Below are positions 41,215 to 60,229 of a stretch of 64,000 nucleotides of DNA, one piece after another (the first letter of the stretch is position 1; each line of letters starts with the position of its first letter). Origin of the DNA: Watersipora subatra (lineage: Eukaryota; Bryozoa; Gymnolaemata; Cheilostomatida; Watersiporidae); assembly GCF_963576615.1 (NCBI RefSeq), contig NC_088711.1, forward strand, positions 558,001-622,000, in the 5' to 3' direction. The position numbers and the translations under genes were made by a program. The notes under the pieces were generated by a model. It made no database searches. It saw nothing but the letters and a program-made list of their open reading frames with translations, and was not told the DNA's origin.

Positions 41215-41720
41215 GCCTTTTTGCCCCAGAAATGGCTTCATGAAAGCAAAAAACAGCGAAAATATGACCAGAGACATTCTGTCCATGAAAAGAGTCTATT
41301 AAGACTTTTACCTGTCAAAGTTTTGAATGATTTGAAAAAGACACCAGCAATGGCTACTGTGGTGGGCACTAACAGTCATGAGGTGCTGCTTGAGAAGGCA
41401 GGGAAGATACAGGCGTAACCAAGCATATGTTGAGCTACCTGAAAAGTTTGCTTCAACGCAGATTAGCTCTTATTTTTAGCCCCACCCTGTGACCAAACTA
41501 CCGAAACACCTAGCGGTGGCGAGCCATCTTCTGACCAGTCAGGTGATGCTTGTGCAAGCGAAGTCAGGTGATGAAATTGCCTCACGTCAGTTGAGTGATG
41601 CTACGATGTCTAAGCCTGCTGCCGTCAAAGAAGGCTCCATACCGGCGACATTTAACTAGCATCTAACAGCATTAGCCTCACCTTCTAGATCAGGCCGGAG
41701 GATAAAACCAAAAAAGAAGG
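41215..41720 (+). pseudogene. Decayed plus-strand coding-like stretch
   Basis: An open stretch reads HESKKQRKYDQRHSVHEKSL to a stop at 41418. After several stops a second one ends SPSRSGRRIKPKK at a GTAAGA donor. The RSGRxxKP pattern occurs in several chromatin and transposon proteins. It may be a broken retro- or DNA-element gene; the family is not recognised. Confidence 0.3.
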
Positions 41721-44700
41721 TAAGATTAATTTTCACTTCCATATCTACACATATTAAAACATTTATATGGTTGACAGTATTGAAATGATTGTGTTTACTC
41801 AACTATGCATAGATGTTGTCATTGTTAAACAGAGCGGTAAACAGAGTATACACCATCGGACAAGTTAAACTTTTACATACTTTGCATAAATTTAACTCTT
41901 TGGTACCATGAGCCGTGTAGTACGGATCGACATAGCGTTTGCGTATGGCCAAGATCTGTCATAGTGTCATAGATATGCCATAGTGCGGCTTTTGAAGGTT
42001 TCATAAAAAACATTTCTAATTAGTGTGTAGTTAACCAGCCTATCGTACTTACCAGATTGCTTGTACTTAAACAAAAGGAAACAATCATCTGCCTGCGTTG
42101 AGCCAACAGAACATGTTTAAAGGCTACCTTGAGCATTGTTTCATTTTGCAAAATCTTTATTTTTTATCGGAATGTTTTTTTCGCAATGACCAGTCATGTC
42201 AGATGCAGTAAAGCTATGGAGGTTTCACTAATTGTAGATCAAAGGACTTTGGGTAATTATCTACTAAACAATAGCACTAATAATAATGAGTAATAAGAAT
42301 GCCAAAGGCTCTAATAATATTGATAACTCGTTCGACTCAGAACATGCTCACGGTGGTGGTGAAAACGGCCGAAATAGTGTCCGAGCTCATTCAGCAACAC
42401 ATTTGTAACTTTATTGGGGCATCAACTGATGTAAAATTTTATGCTGATTGATTTGGTGTCAAAGTATTTTTCATAGACCGCGTTGTTCAAAAGTTATGAT
42501 AATTTATATGCGTACTGTTCAAATATTAGGTATTACCGAATATCTGTCTTGGTAAAAAAATTAATTTGGTAGCAAATATTAAAAAACAATTATCACATTT
42601 AACTTTACAGTTATCACATTTAACTTTATAATTATTATCTGCACATACATGATTGTCTGTTATAGAAGCGTGTGAAGCCGGAAGTGCGGAAGCAGGGGAG
42701 CGAAAAGTTCTGCATAATACATGCCTAATTGATCAAACATACCATTAAGTTAATCAAACAATAACAAACAATTGGTCTTGTCCCGCCTGCACAAGTTTAT
42801 TGCTAGTTTTCATCAAGTATTTACGGGTCACGATGTTATTGCGTTATAGACATTTGAATCATTTGATGGTGATGGTGTTTGATAGTGAGGTTAAACCATA
42901 CCGACCAATATTAATCTCGGCAAAAAGATTTAGTGCATAATAATATTGACGTCTACGGATGTCTATGGATGACGTCAAAAGAACCTAAATAAGGGGTCAT
43001 TGGCCGAACCGGAAGAGAGCGAGAAGGGGCCAGCACAGAATCAAGTAAGCTGTTTTACTCCGAGTGACTCTTAGCATAAACCAAGTGTAACGGCAAGCTA
43101 TAGCTGGGCCCAGGGGTGCCATCATGATCGGCCAGCAATCGTGAGGCCAGCTCGGCCCCTCCAAGCTTTTAGGGACTCTAATAGGCCTCGAATAGACCGA
43201 GCCAGCCCTCAACCCGGCCAGAAGTACAGCCGGTCAGCCATTGGCCAGGAGGACAGTTGAGCCAACCACCGAGCCGGCAGAGATGAAAATCGACCTGCTA
43301 CCAAGGCGGCCCTAGAAGGACCGACCTGTTACTGAGTTGGCCTTTCCAACAGAGAGCAAAGCCTTTCAACGTGCATCTCATAAAAGGAGGCTGAATGAGC
43401 CAAGCAAGCCAGAGCACAAGGAAACTTATTCCATGCAGTTGATTGTATGCGCACTCTTGACTATATTTATTGTTTCTATTTAAGATATATTTCCCTTACA
43501 CTCAAAGTGATGTGGTTCCTTGTGGGATAGTAAAATCAGGCAGCGGATTCCTTTATGCAACCGACCTCATCCTTAACTTTTACCTTAAATTATGCTTTAA
43601 AATAATTTTCATATATATAAATGTTGTTTTTTTGTAGTTATATTTAGCATTCGTGAATGATGATCAATGTGAATCAGTCTTAAAACCTCGATTGAGCAAT
43701 CAAATTGTTCGAACTGTATTTTACTTTTTTTGAAGCGTTCCAAGTAATTTTTAAAATCCTAGGGACACACATTTTCCAACTGGAATAAAGGTAAATGATA
43801 GAGAGCAACGCCCCACAACATTCTAGGCATAATTTGACTAAATCTCAAAGCAGTTAGACAATACACAACTGTGAGATTTGAACATTGTGTATAATATACA
43901 GTAGTAATACCGTGTACGCTATATTGATGTCGGCAGAGCCAGGAGCCAAGTTTAGTTCAAGTGCTTAATTTTCAAACATGGCCATTTTTACCTTTTATAT
44001 GCCTAAATGTTTGAACTAATGTCATTATGAACAGTAGTTTGTAAAGTTATTATCCTCGCATGATTAGACTAAACATATAGTTCAATTCTTTCTCAAGCTT
44101 AGGGCAAACTTTCTAACCAGGAACAATCTGTAGTGCATACGAGATCACACAACAAAGAAAGAGCTAAACCAATGCTTCAAAGAGACAATTTCACAGCATT
44201 TCAAACTGAACATTAAGAAATAATACTGGTACCTAATGTAGTAAACCTAAAAGAATCGCAAATGCTATTCTGGCGAGAAAACAATAAAACGACTGATGGT
44301 TCTGAAAAGGGCTATGTGGGAGCAACTCCATGGGCATTCATTTTCTATGGACTGATGAAAGGACATGGCAATCAAGCCGTTATATATATAGAGAAAGGAC
44401 TTCTGGGACAGAGGTTGACTTAGAAACAATGACAGACGCCATTTATCAAGAATTATAGAAAATTTGTACGCAATAAACCATCTTGAACAAACTTATTTTC
44501 CCTGTTTGCATGTGAAAATAATTTTATTTATGTTCATGATTGCGTGTCAGAATAGTCTAAGTATCGGTTCCAATTAAGTAGTAGTTGTTAAAATCATCAT
44601 AAGTAATATTTTCCTATTTTTATTTATACATTCTCTTGAGATAAGATTTTGTATTTGATCTTTTTCGGTATCAAGATGTGTCTTACTGTTTCTCATGAGT

Positions 44701-44790
44701 CCTGTTCCCTACATAGTATGTGCAAAATTTTATGGACTACTTGGTAATGTTTAGATTATTGCACTGCAATGGCTAGTTGCCACTCAACAA
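41721..44790. other. No gene recognised
   Basis: Includes a second copy of the 39206 repeat at 42930-43060, followed by a GC-richer stretch to 43400 (GGCCAGCTCGGCCCCTCCAA). This may be part of a larger element whose ends I could not place. Confidence 0.45.
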
Positions 44791-44797
44791 TTTTTTA

Positions 44798-45410
44798 TTG
44801 TTACGAATGTGAAACTTTTTACTAAGTCAGCAAAACGATGTGATTGATCAGTTCCAAAAATAGCTATTAATCTCTAGGCCAGCCGCTTAGGTAATATAAA
44901 TACTGCTGTAAACTGTTACGCAAGTCAGCTTGTGTTTTGCTCCTGAGAGAGACACATCATTACTATAATAAAATTGTTTATTTATTGTAGAAACGTTATC
45001 ACTTCCTGATCGTCAGTTGAATAATTGACAGCAAGCTCGGAGAAAGCTCCAATGATGATTAAAACTGAGGAGTTAGTGTTCTTACAGAGTTTTGTCCCCA
45101 TCTGTTGGTTTCAGCAGGTTGCATTTTAGGCAGCATCGGGTTCAGCGCACTCTGTTGGGTTCAGCAGAGCACAAATGAGTTAGTTTTAGCTCCCTCCTGT
45201 TGGTTTCAGCAGGTTGTATTGTTGTATTTTCGTGTGTCTATGCTGCTATTATAATCGCATATTTTAGTAAGTGTTTTGAGATCATTGCTTTCGCGTTCTC
45301 TCGCTACTTACGAATAAACATGGAACCTTCATAGTAAATTCCTGCATACTGGCTTATTGGGTAAATCTGCATACATCGAACTCAACTAGCATAATATAAC
45401 AGTATTGCAG
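44798..45410 (+). mobile_element. Possible solo LTR
   Basis: Starts TGTTACGAATGTG and ends near ATATAACA, with TATAAATA at ~44897 and AATAAA at ~45310, the order expected of an LTR. A short CTGTTGGTTTCAGCAGGTT motif repeats inside. No matching 5-bp duplication was found, so this is tentative. Confidence 0.3.
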
Positions 45411-48150
45411 GAAGTGCTAGGTTCAGTGCAAAATTGAGAGTTGTCTCCATCCCGCTCCACCGAGTTTTCTTCCCTAATAATAAGACACTAGTGTTTTTAA
45501 TAAGACACCTCCTAGGTGGGTGTCAGGTATCCACTGTTCGCTGACCTATAAAATGTTTATTGGTATGATTCTTAAACATTTTCAAACTGGATGCACCTGC
45601 CCAACCAAATGAGAAGCATCCCTACCGCCATACTCGTCTAGTATGACGCTGACGTATGTACACTACATGAAGATTATCGAACGGCACGATCAACCTGCAT
45701 ACGTTATTCAGAAAGTTACACTAAATTAAAACAAACAGTTGCCTACAATCTTTTTTTACGCATAACAAACTTTTGATGTCTGGTATAGAGATAGCACGCA
45801 AGGCTGTAACTGCACTACTTTTCACTCACCACAATTGAATATTGTTTACAAATAAACTAAATCGTTTGACAAAAAGAAGTTTAGAGCGTCGCTCAGGAAA
45901 GAGTGTCTATTACTTTAACCAAATTTTGGATGTGCTTAATACACTCTCATACAATTTTTTTTGTATTTGTAAATTGTGTTTGTATCTACGCGGTGAGATC
46001 CGATGAGACAAGAAGACGAGTCAAAAAAATCAAACGGTACTAATGAATCTCAACTGATACTTTTATTGGATGAAGAATTGCACGTGATACACTCCCTTTC
46101 TAGCTAACAAGCTTCGGCTGTGATACTTAGGTAACGAAGCTCTCAGTCTATGCGCCTATACTAGCGTGTACTGTACATGTATTTATTTATACATTCCGGT
46201 AGATACACGCGAGGATACGAGCATATAATGCAGTGTCGAATAGAGCACGAAATCGCGGTTACATACAATGCTCATAGACAAGGCGAATAGTTCCAACACA
46301 GACCTATTAACTATACTTAAGTATGGTTATTATATCTATGGATTCCAAGCGCAATAAGTTAACGGGTGCACAACTTTTACCAAAGGTTTTCTAATGTAAA
46401 GATTTCAGTACAGTCAAGTAGAAAGTCAACTAGCCTAGTATTAGTAGAACTACTTTCCCAACTTACCTAATAGCAACTTTTTTGAAGTTTTCATGTCATA
46501 GTAAAAAAGCTTCAGCTGTATACCAAACCTAGAAGAATAGCAAGTTAGCATGATATAGCAAGTTACATTAGCAATAATAATAATAATATAGCAATACATT
46601 AGCTCACATGTTTTTTGTGTAGAATGAACATGAATAACAAAGTTCTATTTGCTTTAAAAAAAATCTTATTATACAACATTTTTTTGCAATCTTATGAATG
46701 CTTCAATGCATATTGCACTGATGCAGTGCATCAATACAATATGCATTGATGCATACATACAATACCTTTGTTGTAGCTTATTTTGTTCTAAATGAGCTAT
46801 CTACCTTCAGTATTATACTGTATGGAGTCCAAATCTCCTTATATATGGATAGTCTTCACTTCAGTTGTGTTTGTCGTTAGGTGCAGAGGACTCTGGTTAG
46901 CTGGTGCTATAGTGCTATTCACTGTCTATGTGAGTGTCGATGCTGATAAGTGGGAGGTAGTCTATTGATGGTCAGGTTATGGTTCTACAACAAGGCTAAT
47001 CCAATGCTATAATTCATGTAACGATGCCTCATATATATACGCTACTGTACGTACACCTCCAACCAACCCTCTAAAGTCTGGGTTGGGGTTAGAATAGCAG
47101 TTTAGACGTAAGACATTATGATACAATATACATGTTGATCGATCAACTATTAGTATACAATTAACTGATGTTGCTTCATAGAATGGATATAACTATTAAG
47201 CTACTTCTATGAAAATGGATGGACTGAATAGGAGTTGTGTTCCTACTATAGTGTTGCTATGGACTGAGTAGATAATTCCCAACTCCACAATCAAATGATA
47301 AGAATACCTATTGTACACGTATGCAGCATGTAAGCAATAGTTGTTGATGCATACTTGTTTCCGTTAGTGGGAGATAATATATGCTGTAGGAATGTATTGT
47401 AACTGCTAAGTTTCCTACCTATCAACTAATCTCTTGACATTTACGTTTGTGGGAACATCGCTAATATACAGCTATTTCAAAAACATGATTTTCAGCTATA
47501 ACATCCTTCAACATCTTTTATGTGAAAACTAACAAATTTTTAAAATAATAATAGTGGCAAAAGATGAAAATAGCTAATGAAAGGTAGACTGTTATTTAAG
47601 CCGCAGTTTCTCTCAAGCCTGCCAACATCAAATGATCAAAATAGAATGAGCACTAAAAAATTTTTGTTTTGTAGATATTAGAAAGAGCCTACAGTGTGTT
47701 AAAATGTTAAGACTATAATATATTGGATTTTGCAATGTGGATTTACTGAGTAGAACTCAAGCTGTATCCTGACCAGAAAATAGATGGCGCTTCTGTGTGA
47801 CCCTCTGGTTCAGGTGGTTAGCATGTTTTCTCTGCATAATAGAAGTAAAAAGGAAGGAAGCCTGTTCACCACTACTCCTCTTCTTATCATCTTTGGTGAT
47901 CAGAAGGAACAAGCGAGTCAATCTACACTTTTGACTGTTCATATAATCTTGATAAACTTAATTGCTAGGTGACAGTTTTTTAGCTTCTGCTACAGTTCCA
48001 TCAAATAGTTCAGCGTATCAAAATTGATTCATATAACATTGCGGAAATGCGGAGTTGCGCTCTTCCCTTTATCAGCATTTCAAATACTGAAAGTAGACTA
48101 GTTAAGCTTTTACTTCCATTATACCATTACACAAATAAGTTTATTTTTAT
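45411..48150. other. No confident gene
   Basis: AT-rich. Holds a short relative of the 8890-9000 palindrome at 46302-46342, an inverted TGCATTGATGCA cluster at 46710-46755, and the candidate exon pair listed next. Confidence 0.4.
46467..47460 (-). CDS. Candidate exon pair of an unknown gene
   Basis: 47419-47460 (42 nt, acceptor tgtatattag, donor GTAGGA) reads DVPTNVNVKRLVD. 46467-46528 (62 nt, acceptor tgctattcttctag, donor GTAAGT) continues in phase as RFGIQLKLFYYDMKTSKKLL. They could be upstream CEP192 exons or an unrelated gene. They are short enough to have arisen by chance. Confidence 0.25.
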
Positions 48151-48157
48151 AAGTATT

Positions 48158-48375
48158 TGTGCCATACTAGAACGAAGGTAGTTACATGTATAAGTATCTG
48201 TGCCATACTAGAACGAAGGTAGTTACATGTACAAGTATCTGTGCGGCACAGATACTTGTACATGTAACTACCTTCGTTCTAGTATGGCACAGATACTTAT
48301 ACATGTAACTACCTTCGTTCTAGTATGGCACAGACTGTGCCATACTAGAACGAAGGTAGTTACATGTACAAGAAA
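48158..48375. repeat. Perfect 87-bp-arm palindrome plus a third half
   Basis: Two tandem ~44-bp units (GTGCCATACTAGAACGAAGG...) at 48158-48244 are followed, one base later, by their exact complement at 48246-48332. A further forward copy follows from about 48336 to 48372. Confidence 0.95.
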
Positions 48376-48566
48376 AGTATTTACTACTAAAGTAATATTT
48401 ACCATCACCTGTGGAAAGGTGAAGTTTGTTTATGAAACTAACTCTAGTGTGTATTACTATTGCATAAAGATGCAAGACACGTTTGGGGTTTATCATAGTT
48501 TACCATAGTGATGAAATGGAAAATCTACCCTTTTCCGTTTCATTATCATAAATCGAATGTATGTAT

Positions 48567-48613
48567 AAAAGCACCATAATTTGATAGCTTTGCTATCGAA
48601 TTATGGTGCTTTT
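48567..48613. repeat. 47-bp hairpin
   Basis: AAAAGCACCATAATTTGATA and TATCGAATTATGGTGCTTTT are complementary apart from a single pair. Confidence 0.9.
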
Positions 48614-50300
48614 CTCATGAAAAATAATGATCCGTAAATTTTGAATGACTGCATATCACAACATTAATACTCAAGCTGTTGCAAGATTGTTGTTACACTG
48701 CATCATTAAAAAAAAGATGGATTGTTTAAAAATAAAAAAGATTTCAGTCTGACCTCGAGGTGGTTCAAAGACGTAATTAATGCGCGAGTTAGGGTTGCAC
48801 ATAGCTAGCTGCAATAGCAGTTAAAATAGATCTTGACATTTTTGCAGTAATAAGCAGTCTTTGTCACAGCTGCAGACAGTTTGCAGAAATTCATGAAGTA
48901 GGAGTTACCATTTCAAGACAAAACCACAGATAATTCTACTGTATTGATATTAAAGCAAAGGGCCAGGACTAAGTAGCTTGACGTAGGTATTTGGGAAGCA
49001 ACCTTTTAATATAGTCTGTTGCCCGCCTATTCTCTGCTCATCAAACCTTTTATTCTATATAATTATATATGAAGCTCAATATTGTTTGTCTGTCCGTCTG
49101 TACATATGTCTGTCCAGCTATAGGAATAAAGTTTTAAGAATGAGAAATCTGCTGCAAACTGGGTTTGCTTACAACCTCCAGTTCTGCGGACATCCATATA
49201 TCCAATTCACAACACTGTCCAATTAGCTATACAATGGAATAAATTGGGCACATACTTGGAACACATGCCAATCCTTCATGGCTTCATGTTAAACCAATGA
49301 TATACAGCCCCCATATATATGGGGGCTGTATATCATTGGTTAAACACGGCAGCTAGCGCTATGAGTAAAGACATACTAGAAGAAAAATGCATGCCAATAC
49401 GTGAAGAAAAATGGTTGAACTCATATAGCCAACAAGACTATTGCAACCAGTATTGATCTGTAGAAAGCACTGCAGCCGGTATGGAATGAATTGCACAAAA
49501 ATAAACACAGTACACAGAAATAAACAAACACCTTCATTTAAAAGTTAGAATGGTAAATGTTAGATATGTTGATTAAAAATGAATTTTCTGTACAAAGATT
49601 TTGTTATTACTTGTGAAACGTCAGGCATTCACCTAATACCATGATACTATAGTAGAAGTAATTTCCAGCCCATGTATTTATCAGGCTCCGCTTCCGTAGG
49701 TGGTGTTGCTATTAAAATACATGTCTATGGGAGTCAGTACATAATCCATTTGTTTTGTGAGTATCATCCACTTCTTTCAACAAGACACTTGTATCGCTAG
49801 CCTCATTTGTATAATTGTACCTCAGTCAAGAACATGATTTTTAGAACAGAGTATTAGCAACTGCAAGACACTGGATTGCTATTGTTATTAAGGGATATCA
49901 GTAAAGCAAATGATCATCTGCTCGACAATAAACAGCAAGTTTCTTTAAAAACGATGCCAAAATGACAATCTCTGTTCAGATGTACTAGGCTTTGCTATAT
50001 GTCAACCCGAATTAAATTCAACGAAAATGTTTGCCAGAATTGGTTTTATTTATGAGTAGACCAAGCTTTAAAAGAGGCTTTCATACTTGGATGTAGTGGT
50101 CACTGTCAGTAGCTTCAGAGAGGCTAAGCTACATAAAGCTTGATTTACATTGGTCGTCATTGCCAAGTAAAAAAATGTACAGAATAGATAATATTCAACT
50201 TGGTCAGACACTTCCATTCATATCATCCATATTTGCCACATGAACAGTTACAAAGTTAGTAGGTAAAACATGTTCAGCAAAAGGTTTTCATGTGTATATA
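48614..50300. other. No gene recognised, with a hairpin
   Basis: 49070-49280 contains a GTCTGTCCGTCTG motif and unique-looking DNA. 49288-49345 is a perfect-but-one hairpin (see finding). Otherwise AT-rich. Confidence 0.45.
49288..49345. repeat. 58-bp hairpin with 29-bp arms
   Basis: CCAATGATATACAGCCCCCA and TGGGGGCTGTATATCATTGG are exact complements around an ATATATAT centre; one mismatch lies near the outer end. Confidence 0.95.
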
Positions 50301-50574
50301 TTTTTCTTCTGCAATTTGCAAATATAAATGGCGACCAATGTAAAATGGGCTTTGTTACCCTGTCATCATGCTACATACGGCTTAGATATAAACAAACTTA
50401 GGTTTGGCAGCAATTCAACATCAAATATTAAACTTCAACCTGACTTGGACTTGTATTACTTACACTGCCATATGTTCAACAAGACATTGCGTAAGATCTG
50501 TGTGCGTATTGTTACTACTGCTGAGACAGTGTTACATAGGCTTGTATGGCATAATGAGGATTTATCTTGTCATC

Positions 50575-51297
50575 TTCATGCATGCCCCAATGACATGGCC
50601 CTACACGCCACTAGTGGAGTGCATGCATCCCCCAATGACATGGCCCTACACGCCACTAGTGGAGTGCATGCATCCTCCAATGACATGGCCCTACACGCCA
50701 CTAGTGGAGTGCATGCATCCCCCAATGACATGGCCCTACACGCCACTAGTGGAGCGCATGCATCCCCCAATGACATGGCCCTATACGCCACTAGTGGAGT
50801 GCATGCATGCCCCAATGACATGGCCCTATACGCCACTAGTGGAGTGCATGCATCCCCCAATGACATGGCCCTACACGCCACTAGTGGAGTGCATGCATCC
50901 TCCAATGACATGGCCCTACACGCCACTAGTGGAGCGCATGCATCCCCCAATGACATGGCCCTATACGCCACTAGTGGAGCGCATGCATCCCCCAATGACA
51001 TGGCCCTACACGCCACTAGTGGAGTGCATGCATCCTCCAATGACATGGCCCTACACGCCACTAGTGGAGTGCATGCATGCCCCAATGACATGGCCCTATA
51101 CGCCACTAGTGGAGCGCATGTATCCTCCAATGACATGGCCCTATACGCCACTAGTGGAGCGCATGCATCCCCCAATGACATGGCCCTATACGCCACTAGT
51201 GGAGTGCATGCATCCCCCAATGACATGGCCCTATACGCCACTAGTGGAGCGCATGCATCCTCCAATGACATGGCCCTACACGCCACTAGTGGAGCGG
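50575..51297. repeat. 45-bp satellite, 16 copies
   Basis: Unit GTGCATGCATCCCCCAATGA + CATGGCCCTACACGCCACTA + GTGGA. Unlike its AT-rich surroundings it is near 55% GC. Three frames stay open (two on plus, one on minus) because 45 is a multiple of three. A plus-strand reading from an ATG at 50328 would give 15-residue HASPNDMALHATSGV repeats, but nothing else supports a gene. Confidence 0.96.
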
Positions 51298-51309
51298 CAA
51301 GACAGCTAG

Positions 51310-51932
51310 TTAAGCATTTACAAACAAATCATTTAAGTGGTTCCCCGGAACCAATTTGGTAAAGACCTGATGAGGCAATAGCCTAATCATATATAGCCAA
51401 TATTTTAAGGAATTATTTAGGGGAAAGGGGGGATAGCAAACAGGATTTAGTAAAGTATTTAACGAGATTATATTTACCAGTAGCACACACCTCTGCTAGT
51501 GAAACAATTGTATATAACATAAATTATAAAATGAGTATGTGGCTTGCAAAACATTGAAAGAAATTGTACCAAAATATATTCTACAGATGAAAAATGTGCA
51601 AAAATTGTAAGGCAGCATTTACAAGAGTGAAAAGAACAGTTTCTGCATAGAATGACTGGCTAAAGGCTTGCTGCCACAAATCAAATATTCTTTTCCTCGA
51701 GTCTACAGAAATGGCTAGTAACCAAATAGACAACGAGTGGCGCACAAAATAGCTAACAATTTACATTCTTAAAGAAAATAATATACTTGGCTGATAGACC
51801 TGTTAACATAAATACTGAGTCTGTGTTCATTGCCCATCAAATATGACTTGTAACATGGCAATTTGTAACATGGCCACCTTTCACTTGTTCGCTATATTAA
51901 TCATAAACTCTGCAACAATAAATCACTCTAGC
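51310..51932. other. Downstream flank of the MAPKAPK gene
   Basis: Contains whatever 3' UTR the kinase has. No consensus AATAAA on the minus strand was found, and no other gene. Confidence 0.5.
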
Positions 51933-58328
<6,396 letters not shown>

Positions 58329-58504
58329 CTAAGTGTTCAGTTTCCAAGATGCCAACAGGTTGAACTAAACGATAAAAACTCAAGGATGTAGACCTGCGAC
58401 TTGTTTACTCTTTGTAAATTTCAGAAGACAATTAGAGCCAAAGGACTTTGCTGGACAAAATTAACAAAATGAGCCAATCAAGGGTTTCAATGGTCTGATA
58501 CTAT

Positions 58505-58815
58505 GTTACTTGTTACTAACTGTTCATATAAGAGTTTGAATAATCTGATACTATATTACTTGTTAGTGAATCGCCATATAAGAGTCTGAATAATCTCATA
58601 CTCTATTACTTGTTAGTGACTTGTCATATAAGAGTCTGAATGATACCATACCTATATTACTTGTTAGTGACTTGTCATATAAGAGTCTGAATAATCTCAT
58701 ACTATATTACTTGTTAGTGACTTGTCATATAAGAGTCTGAATAATCTCATACTATATTACTTGTTAGTGACTTGTCATATAAGAGTCTGACTGATACCAT
58801 ACCTATATTACTTGT
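58505..58815. repeat. 50-60-bp minisatellite, ~6 copies
   Basis: Unit ATTACTTGTTAGTGACTTGT + CATATAAGAGTCTGAATAAT + CTCATACTAT. It lies in the intron upstream of exon 58204-58279. Confidence 0.92.
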
Positions 58816-59780
58816 TACTAACTCATCTTAAGTGATGCTAGCATTCCAAGATGTATGTAATCGTATGTCGAGGGTTAACTGTAATTTCCTTTATAATTTC
58901 CATCTGCATAAAACATTCTAGGATTGTTAAAATCGGCTAATCAATAAATTTACAAGTTTTTTGACATTTTAGAATGTAAAACTGCAGCACAAGTTTCCTT
59001 AGACATTGTAGGGATGTAGAACAGTGCATGTGTAATTAGTTTCCTTTTCATAGTGTGGTTCTTCCATGTTCAAGTAATATTAAACAGGGCTCCATGCCTC
59101 CCTTTCATATTATAAAATCATGGGTCACAAGAAAACTAATGCAAGTGTTAGAATGGTAAAAAACAATGGCTATAATTTTAGAATGAAAGCAGGAAATTTT
59201 AGAACAGAACAATTGAACATTTTTGGATCAATCCTATGAGATCTCTTCAAAGGCATTGAGTAGTTCATGTGGGCAAGAAATTAAACGTGATGAGAAGTAT
59301 AGGAGTCTCAAACCTATGAGTAAAGCTGAGCAAGAAAATTAAAAACAAAACGTAGAAATATCAAACATGAAAACACGCAAATAGAAATACTATTTGTTTT
59401 ACAAAGTTCACATATTTCAATTCAGACTAGCTGGGACATATATGGTTAGCATTACCTAGACAACATCCTTCTGTATCATTTGTCTTTCACATAAAAGCAG
59501 TGTGACAATACTACTTTATTTATTTAGTCTTTTATATATAAACTAGTGTTTTACAAATAAAATTTCACATACCTTTATATTAGTCACTCATTTTCATGCT
59601 ATACATAACTAATTAAAAAATTTGTTGCTAAGTTTTTGGGCTGTAGAAAGAACTAAATGAATGCAATGTAGAGTTTGAACAAACTATCTAAATTAAATTT
59701 GTTAGATAATTCTTAATACATGATATGTCTTAGCAGTGTTTTCCAGTAGCTGAAACAAATTGCTAAAACCAGCTAGAAAG
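58816..59780. other. Probable MAPKAPK upstream intron, nothing recognised
   Basis: AT-rich. I looked for the DFG/HRDVKPEN exons here and found none. Confidence 0.5.
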
Positions 59781-59783
59781 AAT

Positions 59784-59784
<1 letters not shown>

Positions 59785-59835
<51 letters not shown>

Positions 59836-60037
59836 CCGAGAGTGGGTGTATACAGTATATATACTGTATACACCCCGAGAGTGGGTGTATACAGTATATA
59901 TACTGTATACACCCACTCTCGGTTATATATATATATATATATATATATAAGCGAGAGTGGGTGTATACAGTATATATACTGTATACACCCACTCTCGGGG
60001 TGTATACAGTATATATACTGTATACACCCACTCTCGG
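59785..60037. repeat. Compound palindrome with (TA)n
   Basis: An ~50-bp (TA)n run precedes an 87-bp arm (59836-59922), a TA-rich spacer, and the complementary 87-bp arm (59951-60037). Each arm contains two 30-bp palindromes GTGTATACAGTATATATACT + GTATACAC. Confidence 0.95.
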
Positions 60038-60229
60038 CACGCGCTAAATGACGTGTTAATTGAAAATCTACATGTATTAACTATGAAACACGATGGCTTT
60101 TTGTGTTTTCATGAACTTTTATTCCAGTTTTTCGTGAGGCTCTATTGCTAAATAGGAATAGCCTCTACATTTTCTGTCCGTTCGGTTAGACAAAGACAGT
60201 CCGATATCTCATTTTTACATTTGTACCAG

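Noticed and set aside
48742-48810. Minus-strand exon-like segment LAMCNPNSRINYVFEPPR
   Set aside because: Good acceptor and fair donor, but only 18 codons and no phase-matched neighbour or known homologue.
50463-50520. Minus-strand exon-like segment VVTIRTQILRNVLLNIWQ
   Set aside because: Short, no partner exon found, next to the 45-bp satellite; chance is likely.
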